Positions 30,661 through 40,207 of a stretch of DNA of 64,000 nucleotides are shown here, piece after piece; the first letter of the stretch is position 1; every line of letters starts with the position of its first letter. The notes under the pieces were generated by a model, which worked only from the letters and a program-made list of their open reading frames with translations, ran no database searches and was not told where the DNA came from. The translations under genes were made by a program, and so were the position numbers. Origin of the DNA: Undaria pinnatifida (Eukaryota > Sar > Phaeophyceae > Laminariales > Alariaceae); assembly GCA_012845835.1 (NCBI GenBank), contig JABAKD010000009.1:7343413-7407412 (forward strand). The letters are read 5' to 3'.

Positions 30661-31119
30661 ACCAGGTATCTATGATACCAGGTACATATATAATTCATTA
30701 GCACAAACTAGGTGTGGGGCCTCTCGTACTACTATATATAGGTGTTACAGGTAGTACATGGTATCACATGACATGTACTCCGTACTATGTACCTGGTACT
30801 CTGTACAGAAGAAGCAACTACCGCCGTTTCTCGCTCAAGCTCGTGCCCGAATCGTGCCCGATAGGAAACACCATGAAAAAATCCCCGCGTATGTCGAAAT
30901 TCCGCAAAGTCTTTCAGCGCATGTCTGGAGCTTTGAATAACAGCAGTGTTTGTGGTGGTGCTCAAATCACACGGGGCGGTAGGGTGGGGCAAACAGATCG
31001 TGTTTGTCCATGATGTTCATCTACTGCTGGAGCAACTGTTATTATTTTTATTGCTTTGTTGTATCGTGCTGGCTGTGCTGCGGCAAAAATGATGCTGCTC
31101 AACTGCTGCACGTATCACA
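30661..31119. other. no gene seen
   Basis: Contains TAC/GTA-rich palindromic stretches around 30,740-30,810 and no recognisable exon. Confidence 0.4.
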
Positions 31120-31982
31120 TCATATCATAATATCACAGAGTATTACCTCATTATCTTTCTAGAGCCATCCATGCCGCTGCTGCAATCCCCCCCTCCCCCC
31201 GCCCCCAACGCCCCTCTTTCCCCACCACCCGTACCATCGCCTAGATCTAGCACCACGCGTGAATCAAACCCCTACATCTATGCGCCCCCCCCCCCCCCCC
31301 CCCCCCTCGCCCACCTCCCACCTCCCCACCCCCCCACCCCACCCCCACCCCCTCGAACACTCCGCCCTCTACTCACTGGTTGTACGCCTTACAGTATATA
31401 CATGATAAACTGGTGCATGCTCTTTCCAAAACCGTCACATTTATCCCCTTTAAGGATGTATAGTTTCCACGCACAGATTGAGCTGCCCCGCCCGTCCCGC
31501 CCCCGCCCCCCCCCCCATGATAAACTGGTGCATTCTTTCCAAACCCGTCAGATTTATCCCCTCGAAGGATTCATAGTTTCCACGCACAAATTGAGCTGCC
31601 CCACCCGTCCCCCCCCCCCCCTCCCCCCCCCACCCCCGCTCCCTTTTATTCAAAACCAGGCCTTCAAGGTCCTTAAAAACTCCGCCCTCCCCTCACCGGT
31701 TATTCGACTTACAGGATTCACTTGATAAACTGATGCTTTTCCTTCCACAGCTGTCAGATTTTGTCCCCCTCAGAAACGGGTTTTATAGTTTCCGCGCACA
31801 GACTGACTAACATCACCCTGTTTACCCTGATAGCTACTACACTACCAGGTATGTAGTTGCAAGGGGGGTCGCCGACCTCTATCCTTAGTGATGAGGACAC
31901 ACAACCCGTAATACGCGCGATCGGAGTATCACACACAGGTTGCAAAGAATGAGTTTCGACAAAATATTCGATCTCACAGCTG
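31120..31982 (-). repeat. composite repeat with MITE-like family D at 31,747-31,982
   Basis: This is the inverted counterpart of 17,951-19,050. It contains long poly-C tracts (31,286-31,308 uninterrupted). The words TGATAAACTGGTGCAT and CACGCACAGATTGAGCTGCC occur twice (from 31,402 and 31,517) as a ~115-bp tandem duplication. The family-D copy runs from CAGCTGTCAGATTTTGTCCC (31,747) to ATCTCACAGCTG (31,982). Confidence 0.55.
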
Positions 31983-33687
31983 GAGGAATGTTCTTTCATT
32001 TTTATAACAAAAAAATGCACCCTGGTATACCTGCAGGTACCCTCGACGGAACAGTACTACAGAGTGTGCGTTGCCTGCTCTTCAACATGTTGTATTACAT
32101 GAAAAAACGACCTCGGTACGTCGAGTGTTCGTGCTGATTCTTCATTCTAAGGGAGATACAAATTGATATGTGGTCACAGACCCTGAGGCAGGGTAACATC
32201 GTATTAACAGCGTATTAATAGTACCGGCATAAATAGCCTTTTTTTACTACAAAAATTGCAACAGGCATTATGTACGCCAGTACTACTAGTACTCTATAGT
32301 ATATAGTACCCAGTGCTATTCGTAGAGCGTTAGAATGCACAGCAGATCACGGCCTACACTTTTGTATGTACGGGAAGAAAAACTTCTACTCGTACATAAA
32401 CTCGAGATCGAGATGTTGCTGGTCTTGCTACCCAGTACACACGGCCGGTTCGCGGTTATAGGCAGAGGGCTGTAGGCGCTGTAAGCGGTGGGCAGCAGGC
32501 CCGAGTCTGTTCGTGATGTCGTGCCCCTATGCGCAACTTTGGAATTACCGTATTCGTGTGTGACAGTCCCGCGTTATGTGATTGGCTAGGTATATGGAAT
32601 AGCCCAATGAAAACATCGGAGATCGTCGTGAAAAACAACGGCGATGGAACTTATTTCACCGCGCTCTCTCGCTCTCTCTCCGCTCGCTCGCTCAAAAGCA
32701 CGCGAGCTCAAGCTGGGCGTGGCACCGCCGACAGCTACGTAGCTATACGCGGAGCCCGGCGAAGCCAACCATCAGAGAAGCACCACCTGCGCGACTTCAG
32801 CAGCGAGTTCATTCGCCGGCACAGGTACGGATAAGCGATGCGGGGGTATAGCAAACTCTCGTAAGAACCGGTGGTGGGTGGAAAAGTTCCAAATTCTGTT
32901 TGAAGACTGACAGAAAAGATGCGTGGGGCAAGTATAATAGGAGTATGGATGAACGCGTGCCCTAAATTCGTAGTCACCGGCGCCCGCCTGACGTCGCACA
33001 TCTACGCCGCGAGTAGTAGGCAGGCGTTACGAGACTGGCGCCGCTGCTGCACTGCTGTGCGCTGTTATGTCTGTGCCTCGTCTCGTCGTCGCCCTGTTTA
33101 TGGTACTGCTGTACTGCGAGTGGGTGTGCAGGTCTGTGTATTCTCGTAAGCGAGTTTCCGCGTAAGGAGATTTGGGTGTGGTATACCGCCCTGAATGTGG
33201 GCACAAAATTGGGGTCAGTGGATGGTCTCCCTCCCAGCCTTGCCCGAAGCCCTGCCACAGCTCTTCTGACCACGTGTGCTGCAGCCACGCGAGGTGGTCG
33301 GCGGGATTTTTTTGCTTGTGTAGGTGTGGCTAGCCAGCCCTTGCTGCGAATCGCCTGGTGCATGGGTACATCGTGTCGCGAGTACTTTCTCTTCACTGCA
33401 CAAGCGAGTAGTTCAGCTGTCGTCATTGCTGAAGATAAATCTGTTCCGCGATTTCTGTGCGCCCAGCAGCAATAATACCCCGACTCTTTTTCGGGCGAGT
33501 TTTCCGATGTGAGAGACGTACCAAAAAAAGCAGCAGCACGAGTATTAGTGTGATGTGAGAGTGCTATGAGTACCAGAGGGATAATAATACTACGAACAGA
33601 ATACTCCGTATATAGTAATACTTCGAAGTATATAGTAGTGTGCTGCTGTACCGTTGTATTAATATTTTTAAAAATTAAAATACACTC
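31983..33687. other. no supported gene
   Basis: Several medium open frames exist (32,529-32,834 +, 33,176-33,475 +, 32,974-33,753 -). They overlap on opposite strands, run into a MITE-like repeat and show no domain, so none is supported. A CT-rich CTCTCTCGCTCTCTCTCC run lies near 32,664-32,685. Confidence 0.4.
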
Positions 33688-33904
33688 CAGCTGTGAGATC
33701 GAAGATTTCGTCGAAACTCGGCAAGCTGTGTGTGATACTCCGATCGCGCGCATTACGAGTTGTGTGTCCTCATTGAGGATATAGGTCGGCGACTCCCCTT
33801 ACAACTACAGTGTAGCTATCAGGGTCAACAGGGTGATTTTAGTCAGTCTGTGCGCGGAAACTATAAAAAAAAAACGTTTCTGAGGGGGACAAAATCTGAC
33901 AGCT
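33688..33904 (+). mobile_element. MITE-like family D, copy at 33,688
   Basis: Starts CAGCTGTGAGATCGAAGAT and ends AAAATCTGACAGCT. The internal landmarks match the copy at 17,951 in order. About 217 bp, non-coding. Confidence 0.65.
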
Positions 33905-34107
33905 ATTAATATATAGTTGTTGGCACTTTATACACACTCTCGTACCGTTCTCCTTCGGCCTGCCCCGTCCTTGGGGTGGGCCGAGGAAGCCCGCGAGGAC
34001 CTGCAGCGGTCTAGCGGCAGTCACACGGGCATCGAGCCTCGGGCTGGGTAGAGAGGGAACCTTGCGCGGTCTGGCTAGTGAACTGCTCACTCTAAGGACC
34101 GCGTGGG

Positions 34108-34645
34108 GTGGTGGTGATGGGTTTTCTTTTTAACCCCGACGCCGAGGAGCTCATCCCCGGGGCAGGACGGGTACATCACCACAGCAGAGAGCGCAGCGTG
34201 GGCAGCTTGGGGAGTGGAGAGGCTGGCCACCGCGTGGGTACGCATGCACGACAGGAAGGATGGGAGTGTCGGCGTTGGCTGGGACGGCTGCACCCAGCCA
34301 GCGGAAACCAAGGCGCGAACCGGGCTACGAAACGGAGAGCCACAATCATCACATTAATAGAGAGAAAAAAGAAACAACAGAAACAGAAACGGAGGAGGGG
34401 ACGAGCCTCTCGTCGGCTGGCTGAGAAAGCAGCACGCGAGACTCGTAAGAGACGGAAGGCGGCACTTGTGGCGGTAGCGACCTACAACGTGCGTACCCTG
34501 GCCGTAAAGGGGAAGAACGGGTATGGGCATGACGAGCGTGTACTGGCGAAAGGCCAGCAACTCGGCTGTGACTTCATTGGCCTGCAGGAAACTCGACGGC
34601 CCGGCAACACGAGATTCAGTGCAGCTGGATACCAAGTTTTTTGCT
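34108..34645 (+). pseudogene. LINE 5' fragment with start of AP-endonuclease (EEP) domain
   Basis: A 184-codon frame begins at ATG 34,108. A basic region (ERKKKQQKQKRRRGRASRRL) is followed by ATYNVRTLAVKGKNGYGHDE and GCDFIGLQETRRPGNTRFSA. The pattern T-x-N-V-R-T-L followed by I-x-L-Q-E-T-R is the N-terminal signature of exonuclease-endonuclease-phosphatase endonucleases of non-LTR retrotransposons, including the metal-binding Glu of LQET. The domain stops after GYQVF at about 34,645, less than a third of its usual length, and no reverse transcriptase follows. It is a truncated relic. Confidence 0.75.
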
Positions 34646-34654
34646 TAGGTATTT

Positions 34655-34840
34655 TGGTTTAATAAGAAGAACACAAAGGGGGGAGGGGGGGAAACAGGAG
34701 GAGTAGAAGGAAAGCCGTCCAAGGGAATGGGGGCAGGGGGGGCAACAGGAGGAATAGAAGGGAGACCGCGGTGGACGAAGGCAGGAAGGAGATGGCAGAC
34801 AGGGTAGCAAGGTACCAGGCCGACTAGTAGGTACATAGCA
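34655..34840 (+). mobile_element. probable LINE 3' tail joined to the fragment above
   Basis: The end of this purine-rich stretch (GCAAGGTACCAGGCCGACTA) resembles the end of 46,505-46,745 (GCAAGGCACCAGTTCGACTA). This suggests both are 3' ends of one LINE-type element, and that the copy here is an internally deleted element with 5' and 3' parts directly abutting. The similarity is limited to ~30 bases plus composition. Confidence 0.35.
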
Positions 34841-35517
34841 CTTTTCGTCTTTTTCTGGGGTATTTTTTTCCCCTTTGTTCCCTCCTTGCGTGTCCAGGTT
34901 TTTGGCTCGTGTTTGGATTATCTTATTTTGGTTTTACTTTACTTTATTTTATTTCATTTTATTACCTGGTATGTTTCTTTTCCGAGCTTTGGCTCTCCTT
35001 TCCGGTTGGGTTGTTTCTTCGATTTCCCCTTCATTTTGTTTGTTTCATTTTTTGTTTTATTTTTATCGTTGTTTTTATTTGTTTTCTTATTTTGTTTTTG
35101 TTTTTTGTTTTTGTTTTTGTTTTTGTTTATTTCGTATTTCTCTCTTCCAATGTATTTCTGTTGCTGACGTATGTATGTTGTGCCTGTCGTACCCAGTACT
35201 AGGGCATGACATTGCGTTGTCGAATGCATTACGATGCATTATCTCTGTGTCGTAGCTTGTGACCACAGAGCTGATCTTTCTAGGGTGAGGAATCAGTACG
35301 GACACTGGGTGTGCTGGATGTCGACGAGTAGAAGAACGGTTTAATGTGGAGAACACACACACACACAGCAGTTTCATAGTGTACAACTCTGTTAATAATA
35401 CTCGTATAATACGAAGTAGTGCTGCATATGTTCCGCCCCCGCGTTCGTAGTTGTGCGCTCACCATTGCATGGCCACACTCACTTGTGTATAGCAAGCCTG
35501 TTTTTTTTTTTGTTTTT
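34841..35517. other. T-rich stretch, no gene
   Basis: Long T-rich tract with TTTTGTTTTTG words (35,040-35,130) giving Phe-rich open frames on the plus strand and Lys/Asn-rich ones on the minus strand. These are composition artefacts. Confidence 0.5.
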
Positions 35518-35703
35518 TTTTCATCCTCCGGCGGATGGGGAAAAATAAAGCTTTAGCTCACCTCACTTCCACGTGTTTTCATACGCGTCGTGTGTCGATT
35601 TAACTCAGCTGCTTTCGCAGCCCAACGCTAGCTGGCGCACCCTTCGGGTCCCATTGTAGGTATAGCGTAAGCTGTCCCTATTAGTGGTCTTCGTTACAAC
35701 CCT
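35518..35703 (-). repeat. structured repeat family H, copy 1
   Basis: Begins with the palindrome ATCCTCCGGCGGAT and matches copies at 41,500-41,677 (+), 44,105-44,370 (-) and 45,747-46,023 (+). On the minus strand it can form consecutive hairpins: ACCC-GAA-GGGT, CCAGC-TAGC-GTTGG and GCTGC-GAAA-GCAGC (35,608-35,621). Stem sequences differ between copies with pairing kept. Non-coding. It could be a SINE or MITE, or carry a structured RNA. Confidence 0.65.
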
Positions 35704-36265
35704 GCAATTATCTGATTTGATAGGTAATTGGCCGTTTTCGTATGATATGTTGGCGTTATATAGTAAGCGCGGATACTAGTTCGCAGTACTGCTGTACTGC
35801 TGTAGTGTGTGTTCGTTCTTTAGTGCGGGGTGTATATTAGCTCGTAGTGTATATTAGATAAGTGGAAATACTTTGAATAATTATGATCACGCGAGTCCCA
35901 AGTCCAGCCGATACCGCGGTAGGTATTTGTTCATTTTGTTGTTTTCGTTGTTCTCACATTAACTCGCACGATCAAGTCCGTGGTCACAGGACAGGCTCCA
36001 GTCACTCTACAGTGGAGGGATGCCCCACAGAAAAAAACACAAAGCCAAAAGTGGCACACGCATAGTCTATATTATAGCTGGTGCAACTAACAATGCCTCC
36101 GACAGGAAAATATAAAAATGAAATCGGGAGTCAGCCTACGACGTGCCAGGTTCATACCGTACTACTGGTACATACGTCTCACTACTCTCGCCTGAAAAAG
36201 CCCGACTACACCGCTCGCCACCCAGAAAAGACTACAACGTATACTCGTATATTGAGAAACAATGA
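35704..36265. other. no gene seen
   Basis: AT-rich with many TAGT/ACTA words. No gene recognised. Confidence 0.4.
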
Positions 36266-36269
36266 TACA

Positions 36270-36535
36270 CGTGGTACCAATCACTACGCATACTCGTATG
36301 CACGTCAGACTCAAGTCAGTTGGAAAAAAAAGAAAAAAAAAAGACAGAAAATAAAGGAAACTATTTGAAAAGAAAGCGAAACGGGGAAGAGGACAAGAAA
36401 AGAGAAAAAAAGAAGAGAAAAGAAAGGAAACTACTTGAGAAGAAAGCGAAACGGGAAAGAAAAGGAAAATAAATGAAAAGGAAGGACTAGAAGAAGAAGC
36501 AAAGAGAGCAAAGAAAAACAAAATAAAACACGACA
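36270..36535. repeat. polypurine tract with internal duplication
   Basis: From about 36,330 one strand is almost purely A/G for ~200 bases. It includes two copies of GGAAACTAYTTGARAAGAAA. The leading part (CACTACGCATACTCGTATGC, then GTCAG) recurs complemented at 43,470-43,530, also next to a polypyrimidine run, so this is a dispersed element with a purine-rich tail. Confidence 0.55.
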
Positions 36536-37104
36536 CTAGCAGACTCTATGTAGGAACTGACTAAACACGGCATTGGGCTCAAAGAGTGTATCAAGTGCAT
36601 CATCGATGGCACTGGGGAGAGAACACATCAAGGCGAAGAAGTCAGACCGGCGTTACGATAACTTGTGACGCCATTGGAAGGCCCACAAGCTTCAGGATGA
36701 TGATGGCCAGACCCAGACTTCAGCCTCTTGGGCAGGACCCCCCCCCTTCCCCCCTCCCCCCGGCCGCTTATAGATGCCGACGGTGGATACCGCTGCCGCG
36801 GCCTTTGCGTGTCGCTCTGCAGAGTTTTGCATCTCTCCGCGTCATGCCATTTCCGCATGAATGACTCTGCTCCCTCCTCTACTCGTCGAAACCATCTGCC
36901 GGTCTTGTGTGCATTATTTCGCCACCCTATGATACCACCGCCGGTATGCAGGTTCTCGCGGAACCTGTTTTATGTTTTCGCCTTTTCCGTTTTATTTATA
37001 TCCCTTTCTTTTTATCCCTTTCTTCGTTCCTTGTCCCTTTACGCCTATTATTGCTTTATTTGCTTATTTCTTCGAATGTTTCTGTATTTCATAAAATTAG
37101 TATA
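36536..37104. other. no gene; segment shared with 41,815-41,895
   Basis: About 80 bases near 36,655-36,735 (CCATTGGAAGGCCCACAA, GATGATGGCCAGACCCAGAC) recur complemented at 41,815-41,895. No gene recognised. Confidence 0.45.
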
Positions 37105-37735
37105 ACGCCGGAGCTGTGAGTTTATTGTTGTGTTCACCTTTTTTGCTTGGTTCTTTCTGGTTTCTTTCGCTTTTGGGTACTCTTGAAGTATTTGTTGAAG
37201 AAACGATAGGTAGGGTGGAAAAAAAACGCCAGCTGTAAGTGTTGCATTATTGTATTTTTCCTTTTTGCTTGGCCCTTTCTGGTTCCTTTTGCTTTTGGGT
37301 ACAGTTGTACCCTTGGGATATTTGTTGAAGAAAATATAGATAGGGAGAAAGAAAAAGGAAGCGGGGAGGGAAAACAGGACGGCACGACAAAATGAAAAAA
37401 GGACAACAGCCAGCCAGCAACTAACAGTAAAAGTGCAGATGAAACCATCCAACCAACGAAGCATAAAAACAACTACACAGAGGACTAGTATATACCTACA
37501 AAGTAGATGGAGCCATCCAACCAATGTCGTCGCAGCGAAGAGGGAAAACAGGACGGCACGACAAAATGAAAAAAAGACAACAGCCAGCCAGCAACTACCC
37601 AACTCGTAGGAGTAAAGGAGCAGATGAAGCCATCCAACCAACGAAGCAGACAAACAACTAGACAGAGGAGTGGTATATAGCAACAAAGTAGATGAAGCCA
37701 TCCAACCAATGTCGTTGGAGGCACTCTGTGCGCAG
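37105..37735. repeat. two adjacent tandem duplications (~135 bp and ~176 bp)
   Basis: 37,105-37,235 and 37,236-37,365 share TTTTTGCTTGG, TTCTGG and TTTGCTTTTGGGTAC, then ATTTGTTGAAGAAA. The units at 37,366-37,541 and 37,542-37,720 share AGGGAAAACAGGACGGCACG, GACAACAGCCAGCCAGCAAC and two GATGRARCCATCCAACCAA words each. Minus-strand open frames here are repetitive and Phe/Ser-rich, not recognisable proteins. Confidence 0.65.
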
Positions 37736-37737
37736 GT

Positions 37738-38100
37738 GATAGATCTAGCAACACATTGACGCACGATCGGAGTATCACACACAGCTTGCCAAAAATGAGT
37801 TTCGACAAAATCTTCGATCTTACAGCTGGAGTGTATTTTTCATTTTTATAAAATATATAAAATGAAAAATACACTTCAGTCTCGGTGAGATCGACCAAAA
37901 ATAATATTTTGATCAAAACTCAGCTCTGCAAGCTGCGTGTGATTACTTCGATCGCGCGTGTTACGGGGTGTGTGCCCTCGTGAAGGATACGGGTCGGTGA
38001 CTCCGCTGCTAATGCCAGGCTCCACAGAGCTAAGACTTTTAGCCTTGTTCTGCACGCGGAAACTGTATAACCCGCATTGAGGGGGACAAAACCAGACATG
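37738..38100. mobile_element. head-to-head MITE-like family D pair with palindromic centre
   Basis: A partial inverted copy (37,738-37,828) and a fuller forward copy (37,877-38,100) of family D meet at a near-perfect palindrome: GTGTATTTTTCATTTT at 37,831 mirrors AAATGAAAAATACAC ending at 37,875 around an AT-rich TATAAAATATATA loop. The pair would form a long hairpin. It could derive from inverted insertion or from hairpin-mediated duplication. Confidence 0.6.
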
Positions 38101-38559
38101 TGTAGAATTCAGTATGTGTGAGTTAGCTTTTGGAGTGAGCTACTTGGGTCTACCGGGTTGTACGCAAGTTCCTGTGTACTCCCTGCATATGTGGCAGGCC
38201 AGCGAAAGTCCAGCCCAGGCCTGATGCTCGGGTTTTTTTGCTGCCGAGTCATGATGGAACATGCGGTGGACATCGATCGCTACTGCCCCGAAGCGATCTC
38301 TCTTCTGCTCTTGATGCAATGCAAAGGCGCAACCACTCACACACCTGTATTGATCGAATGGAGACCGACGACTGAGATCTGGCGTTCTGCATCAGGCGTC
38401 GGGCGGTGCACACACGGTGCACACATGATGATCCCAAAGCTCTTCGAGCGTCCATCTCACACACTCCCAAGGAATACACAAACTTATTATATACGTATAC
38501 TGTACATATTTTTTTTCTTCATCCCATTTACTTCCTCGCACTACTCTCGCTCTCTCTCC
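38101..38559. other. no gene seen
   Basis: No recognised gene; overlapping short frames only. Confidence 0.4.
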
Positions 38560-38690
38560 CAGTAGTAACTCAGATCCGGGGTCACATAGCGGGCCCTCCT
38601 CCCCCCTTCCCACTACGGTATAATAACACCTTCGTTTTTATCGCGAGAATGATCAAGCATTTTCTTCCCTCGACGACTCGCGTCGAAATT
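38560..38690 (-). repeat. dispersed repeat family G, copy 1 (minus)
   Basis: The complement of GAGTTACTACTGGGAGGGAG, GTGACCCCGGATCT and GAAGGCACGT-type words found at 39,190-39,330, 39,385-39,565 and 41,268-41,455. It starts near the AATTCGACGCGAGT end. Unknown class; its location beside SINEs suggests a tail domain or a separate SINE. Confidence 0.5.
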
Positions 38691-38726
38691 ACCTGCTACT
38701 ACTACTGTACCCACGCTGCTAGGCGC

Positions 38727-38861
38727 CCTCAGCAGTTGATCATTTTTTGTATTTTTTGTATTTTTTGCAATAAAGTCAAAATCTCACCACGGCGGGAATC
38801 GAAGTCGAGGACCAACGCTAGTAGTGTTCGAGGGTAACCATTAGACCACCGGGGCGACCGG
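38727..38861 (-). mobile_element. tRNA-derived SINE A (minus)
   Basis: The minus strand begins GGTCGCCCCGGTGGTCTAAT (A box TGGTCTAATGG). It has a B box in a TTCGATTCCCGCC-like context near 38,786-38,798, then a short unique part ending in T/A-rich sequence and GATCAACTGCTGAGG. Head and tail match the copy at 40,072-40,207. The cloverleaf does not close, so this is a SINE head and not a tRNA gene. Confidence 0.7.
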
Positions 38862-38884
38862 TTACAGAAAACTTATACTCGTAA

Positions 38885-38900
38885 ACACCCCTAGGGGTGT
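38885..38900. promoter_or_regulatory. palindrome between divergent SINEs
   Basis: Perfect 16-bp palindrome ACACCCCTAGGGGTGT located 24 bases upstream of the SINE A head (minus) and 20 bases before the SINE B body (plus). An equivalent GCGCCCCTAGGGGCG sits in the same position at 40,037-40,051. Conservation of the fold with changed bases (A:T to G:C) is notable. Confidence 0.5.
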
Positions 38901-38920
38901 ATATAACATGTTCTAGTACA

Positions 38921-39175
38921 AATTCGTTGAGACTTTTGCTTGTGCACAAATCGACTTGCGGAAAAACGCGAGAGCGTGAGTTAGCAACACTCGACGAAAA
39001 AATCGACGCAGCAGTGCTGTGGGATTGCTGAACCCTATGCATGCGAGATAAAAATGAAGGCATGTACCGGGGGGGGGGGAGAAGGGACGACACCTGTGAC
39101 CACGGCTTGTCCAGAAGCTGGAAAGTATATAGACGTGTGAACAATATGCAATGAAGTAAAACTGAATAAAATGAG
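38921..39175 (+). mobile_element. SINE B body, head missing (plus)
   Basis: Shares AATTCGT, TTGTGCACAAATYTGACTT-like, GCGAGAGCGTGAGTTAGCA, GATTGCTGAACCCTA, GAAGGGACGACACCT and CCACGGCTTGTCC with the full SINE at 63,118-63,465, and ends in GAATAAAATG. The tRNA-like head is absent. Confidence 0.65.
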
Positions 39176-39184
39176 AGGAAGGCA

Positions 39185-39565
39185 CGTACCAGGAGTGGGG
39201 AGGGGGCAGGAGGAGGGCCCGCTCTGTGACCCCGGATCTGAGTTACTGCTGAGAGGGAGGGCGAGAGTAGTGCGAGGGTAATAAATGGGGGGGGGAGGGG
39301 GGGGGGAAACGAAAAAAATGCACCCCTGCTTTACGTACTGCCATTAATAGTAGAGTGTACCAATAACCTGGCACTAAGCCCATGAAATTCGACGCGAGTG
39401 GAAGAGGGAAGAAACTGCTGAGTTCTTCCCGCGACAACAATGAAGGCACGTATCGTAGTGGGGAAGGGGGAGGAATGACCCGCTATGTGACCCCTGATCT
39501 GGGTTACTACAGTATATACTGGGAGGGAGGGAGGGCGAGAGTAGTGCGAGGGACATAAGTGGGAT
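39185..39565 (+). repeat. dispersed repeat family G, copies 2 and 3 (plus)
   Basis: Two successive copies (39,185-39,330 partial and 39,385-39,565) share GGAGGAGGGCCCGCT / GACCCGCTATGTGACCCC, TGATCTGGGTTACT, GAGGGCGAGAGTAGTGCGAG and the leading AATTCGACGCGAGT. No coding sequence. Confidence 0.55.
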
Positions 39566-39699
39566 GAAAAAAAAAGAAAAGGTCCCAGCCCGGCCAGGAG
39601 CCTCAGCCCTACCCTCTAGCCCGAAAATCATACGCGACGGGATCGGGGGGTGTACATTAAATACAATGTTTTGTTTGGGTGGGGGCGCATTGTTATTCC

Positions 39700-40022
39700 T
39701 ATACTTTATTACTTTTATTTTTTTTCGCACACATCTACTTTCCAGCTTCTGGACAAGCCGTGGTTTCACGCAGGTGTCGTCCATTCTCCCCCCCCGGTTC
39801 TTGCCTTCAATTTTTTATCGCGCATAGGGTTCAGCAATCCCACTGCTCGTCGATTGTTGATCGAGTGTTGCTAACTCAAGCTCTCGGGCTTTCCGCAAGT
39901 CAATTTGTGCGCAAGAAAAAAGTCCCCATGAATTTATACGAGTATGCATTCGGGGGGATTCGAACTAACGAAACCCACCTAATCCAGGCTCGAGGATGAC
40001 CTGATACGCCACCGGGGCGACC
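39700..40022 (-). mobile_element. tRNA-derived SINE B (minus)
   Basis: The minus strand starts GGTCGCCCCGGTGGCGTATC (A box TGGCGTATCAG) and has B box AGTTCGAATCC near 39,957-39,967. The body matches 63,200-63,465 (CTTGCGGAAAGCCCGAGAGC, GGATTGCTGAACCCTATGCG, CCACGGCTTGTCCAGAAGC) and ends in an A-rich tail at about 39,700. A and B boxes are the internal RNA polymerase III promoter. Confidence 0.7.
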
Positions 40023-40036
40023 GGTTGCTGCTATAT

Positions 40037-40051
40037 GCGCCCCTAGGGGCG
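40037..40051. promoter_or_regulatory. palindrome between divergent SINEs, second locus
   Basis: GCGCCCCTAGGGGCG lies between the heads of SINE B (minus, ending 40,022) and SINE A (plus, from 40,072). The shared flank TTTTCCGTAACC is also present at the first locus. Confidence 0.5.
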
Positions 40052-40071
40052 TTTAAAAGTTTTCCGTAACC

Positions 40072-40207
40072 GGTCGCCCCGGTGGTCTAGTGGTTACCCC
40101 CGAATTCTACTAGCTCGTTGGTCCTTGAGTTCGATTCCCACCGTGTTGTGAGATTTGGCATTTTTTGGCATAAATAAATGCAAAAAAAAAAGGATCAACT
40201 GCTGAGG
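40072..40207 (+). mobile_element. tRNA-derived SINE A (plus)
   Basis: GGTCGCCCCGGTGGTCTAGT provides A box TGGTCTAGTGG (40,083-40,093) and GAGTTCGATTCCC (40,127-40,139) the B box. It continues with GTTGTGAGATTTGGCATTTT, an A-rich run, and GGATCAACTGCTGAGG. Head and tail match 38,727-38,861. Spacing of the boxes is that of a tRNA gene but the acceptor arms do not pair. Confidence 0.75.

Noticed and set aside
32974-33753. 259-codon minus-strand frame
   Set aside because: Begins inside a MITE-like repeat, overlaps plus-strand frames of similar quality and has no recognisable domain.
40072-40144. tRNA gene
   Set aside because: A and B boxes are present, but the acceptor and anticodon arms do not pair, and the same head occurs on a repeated SINE at 38,727-38,861.
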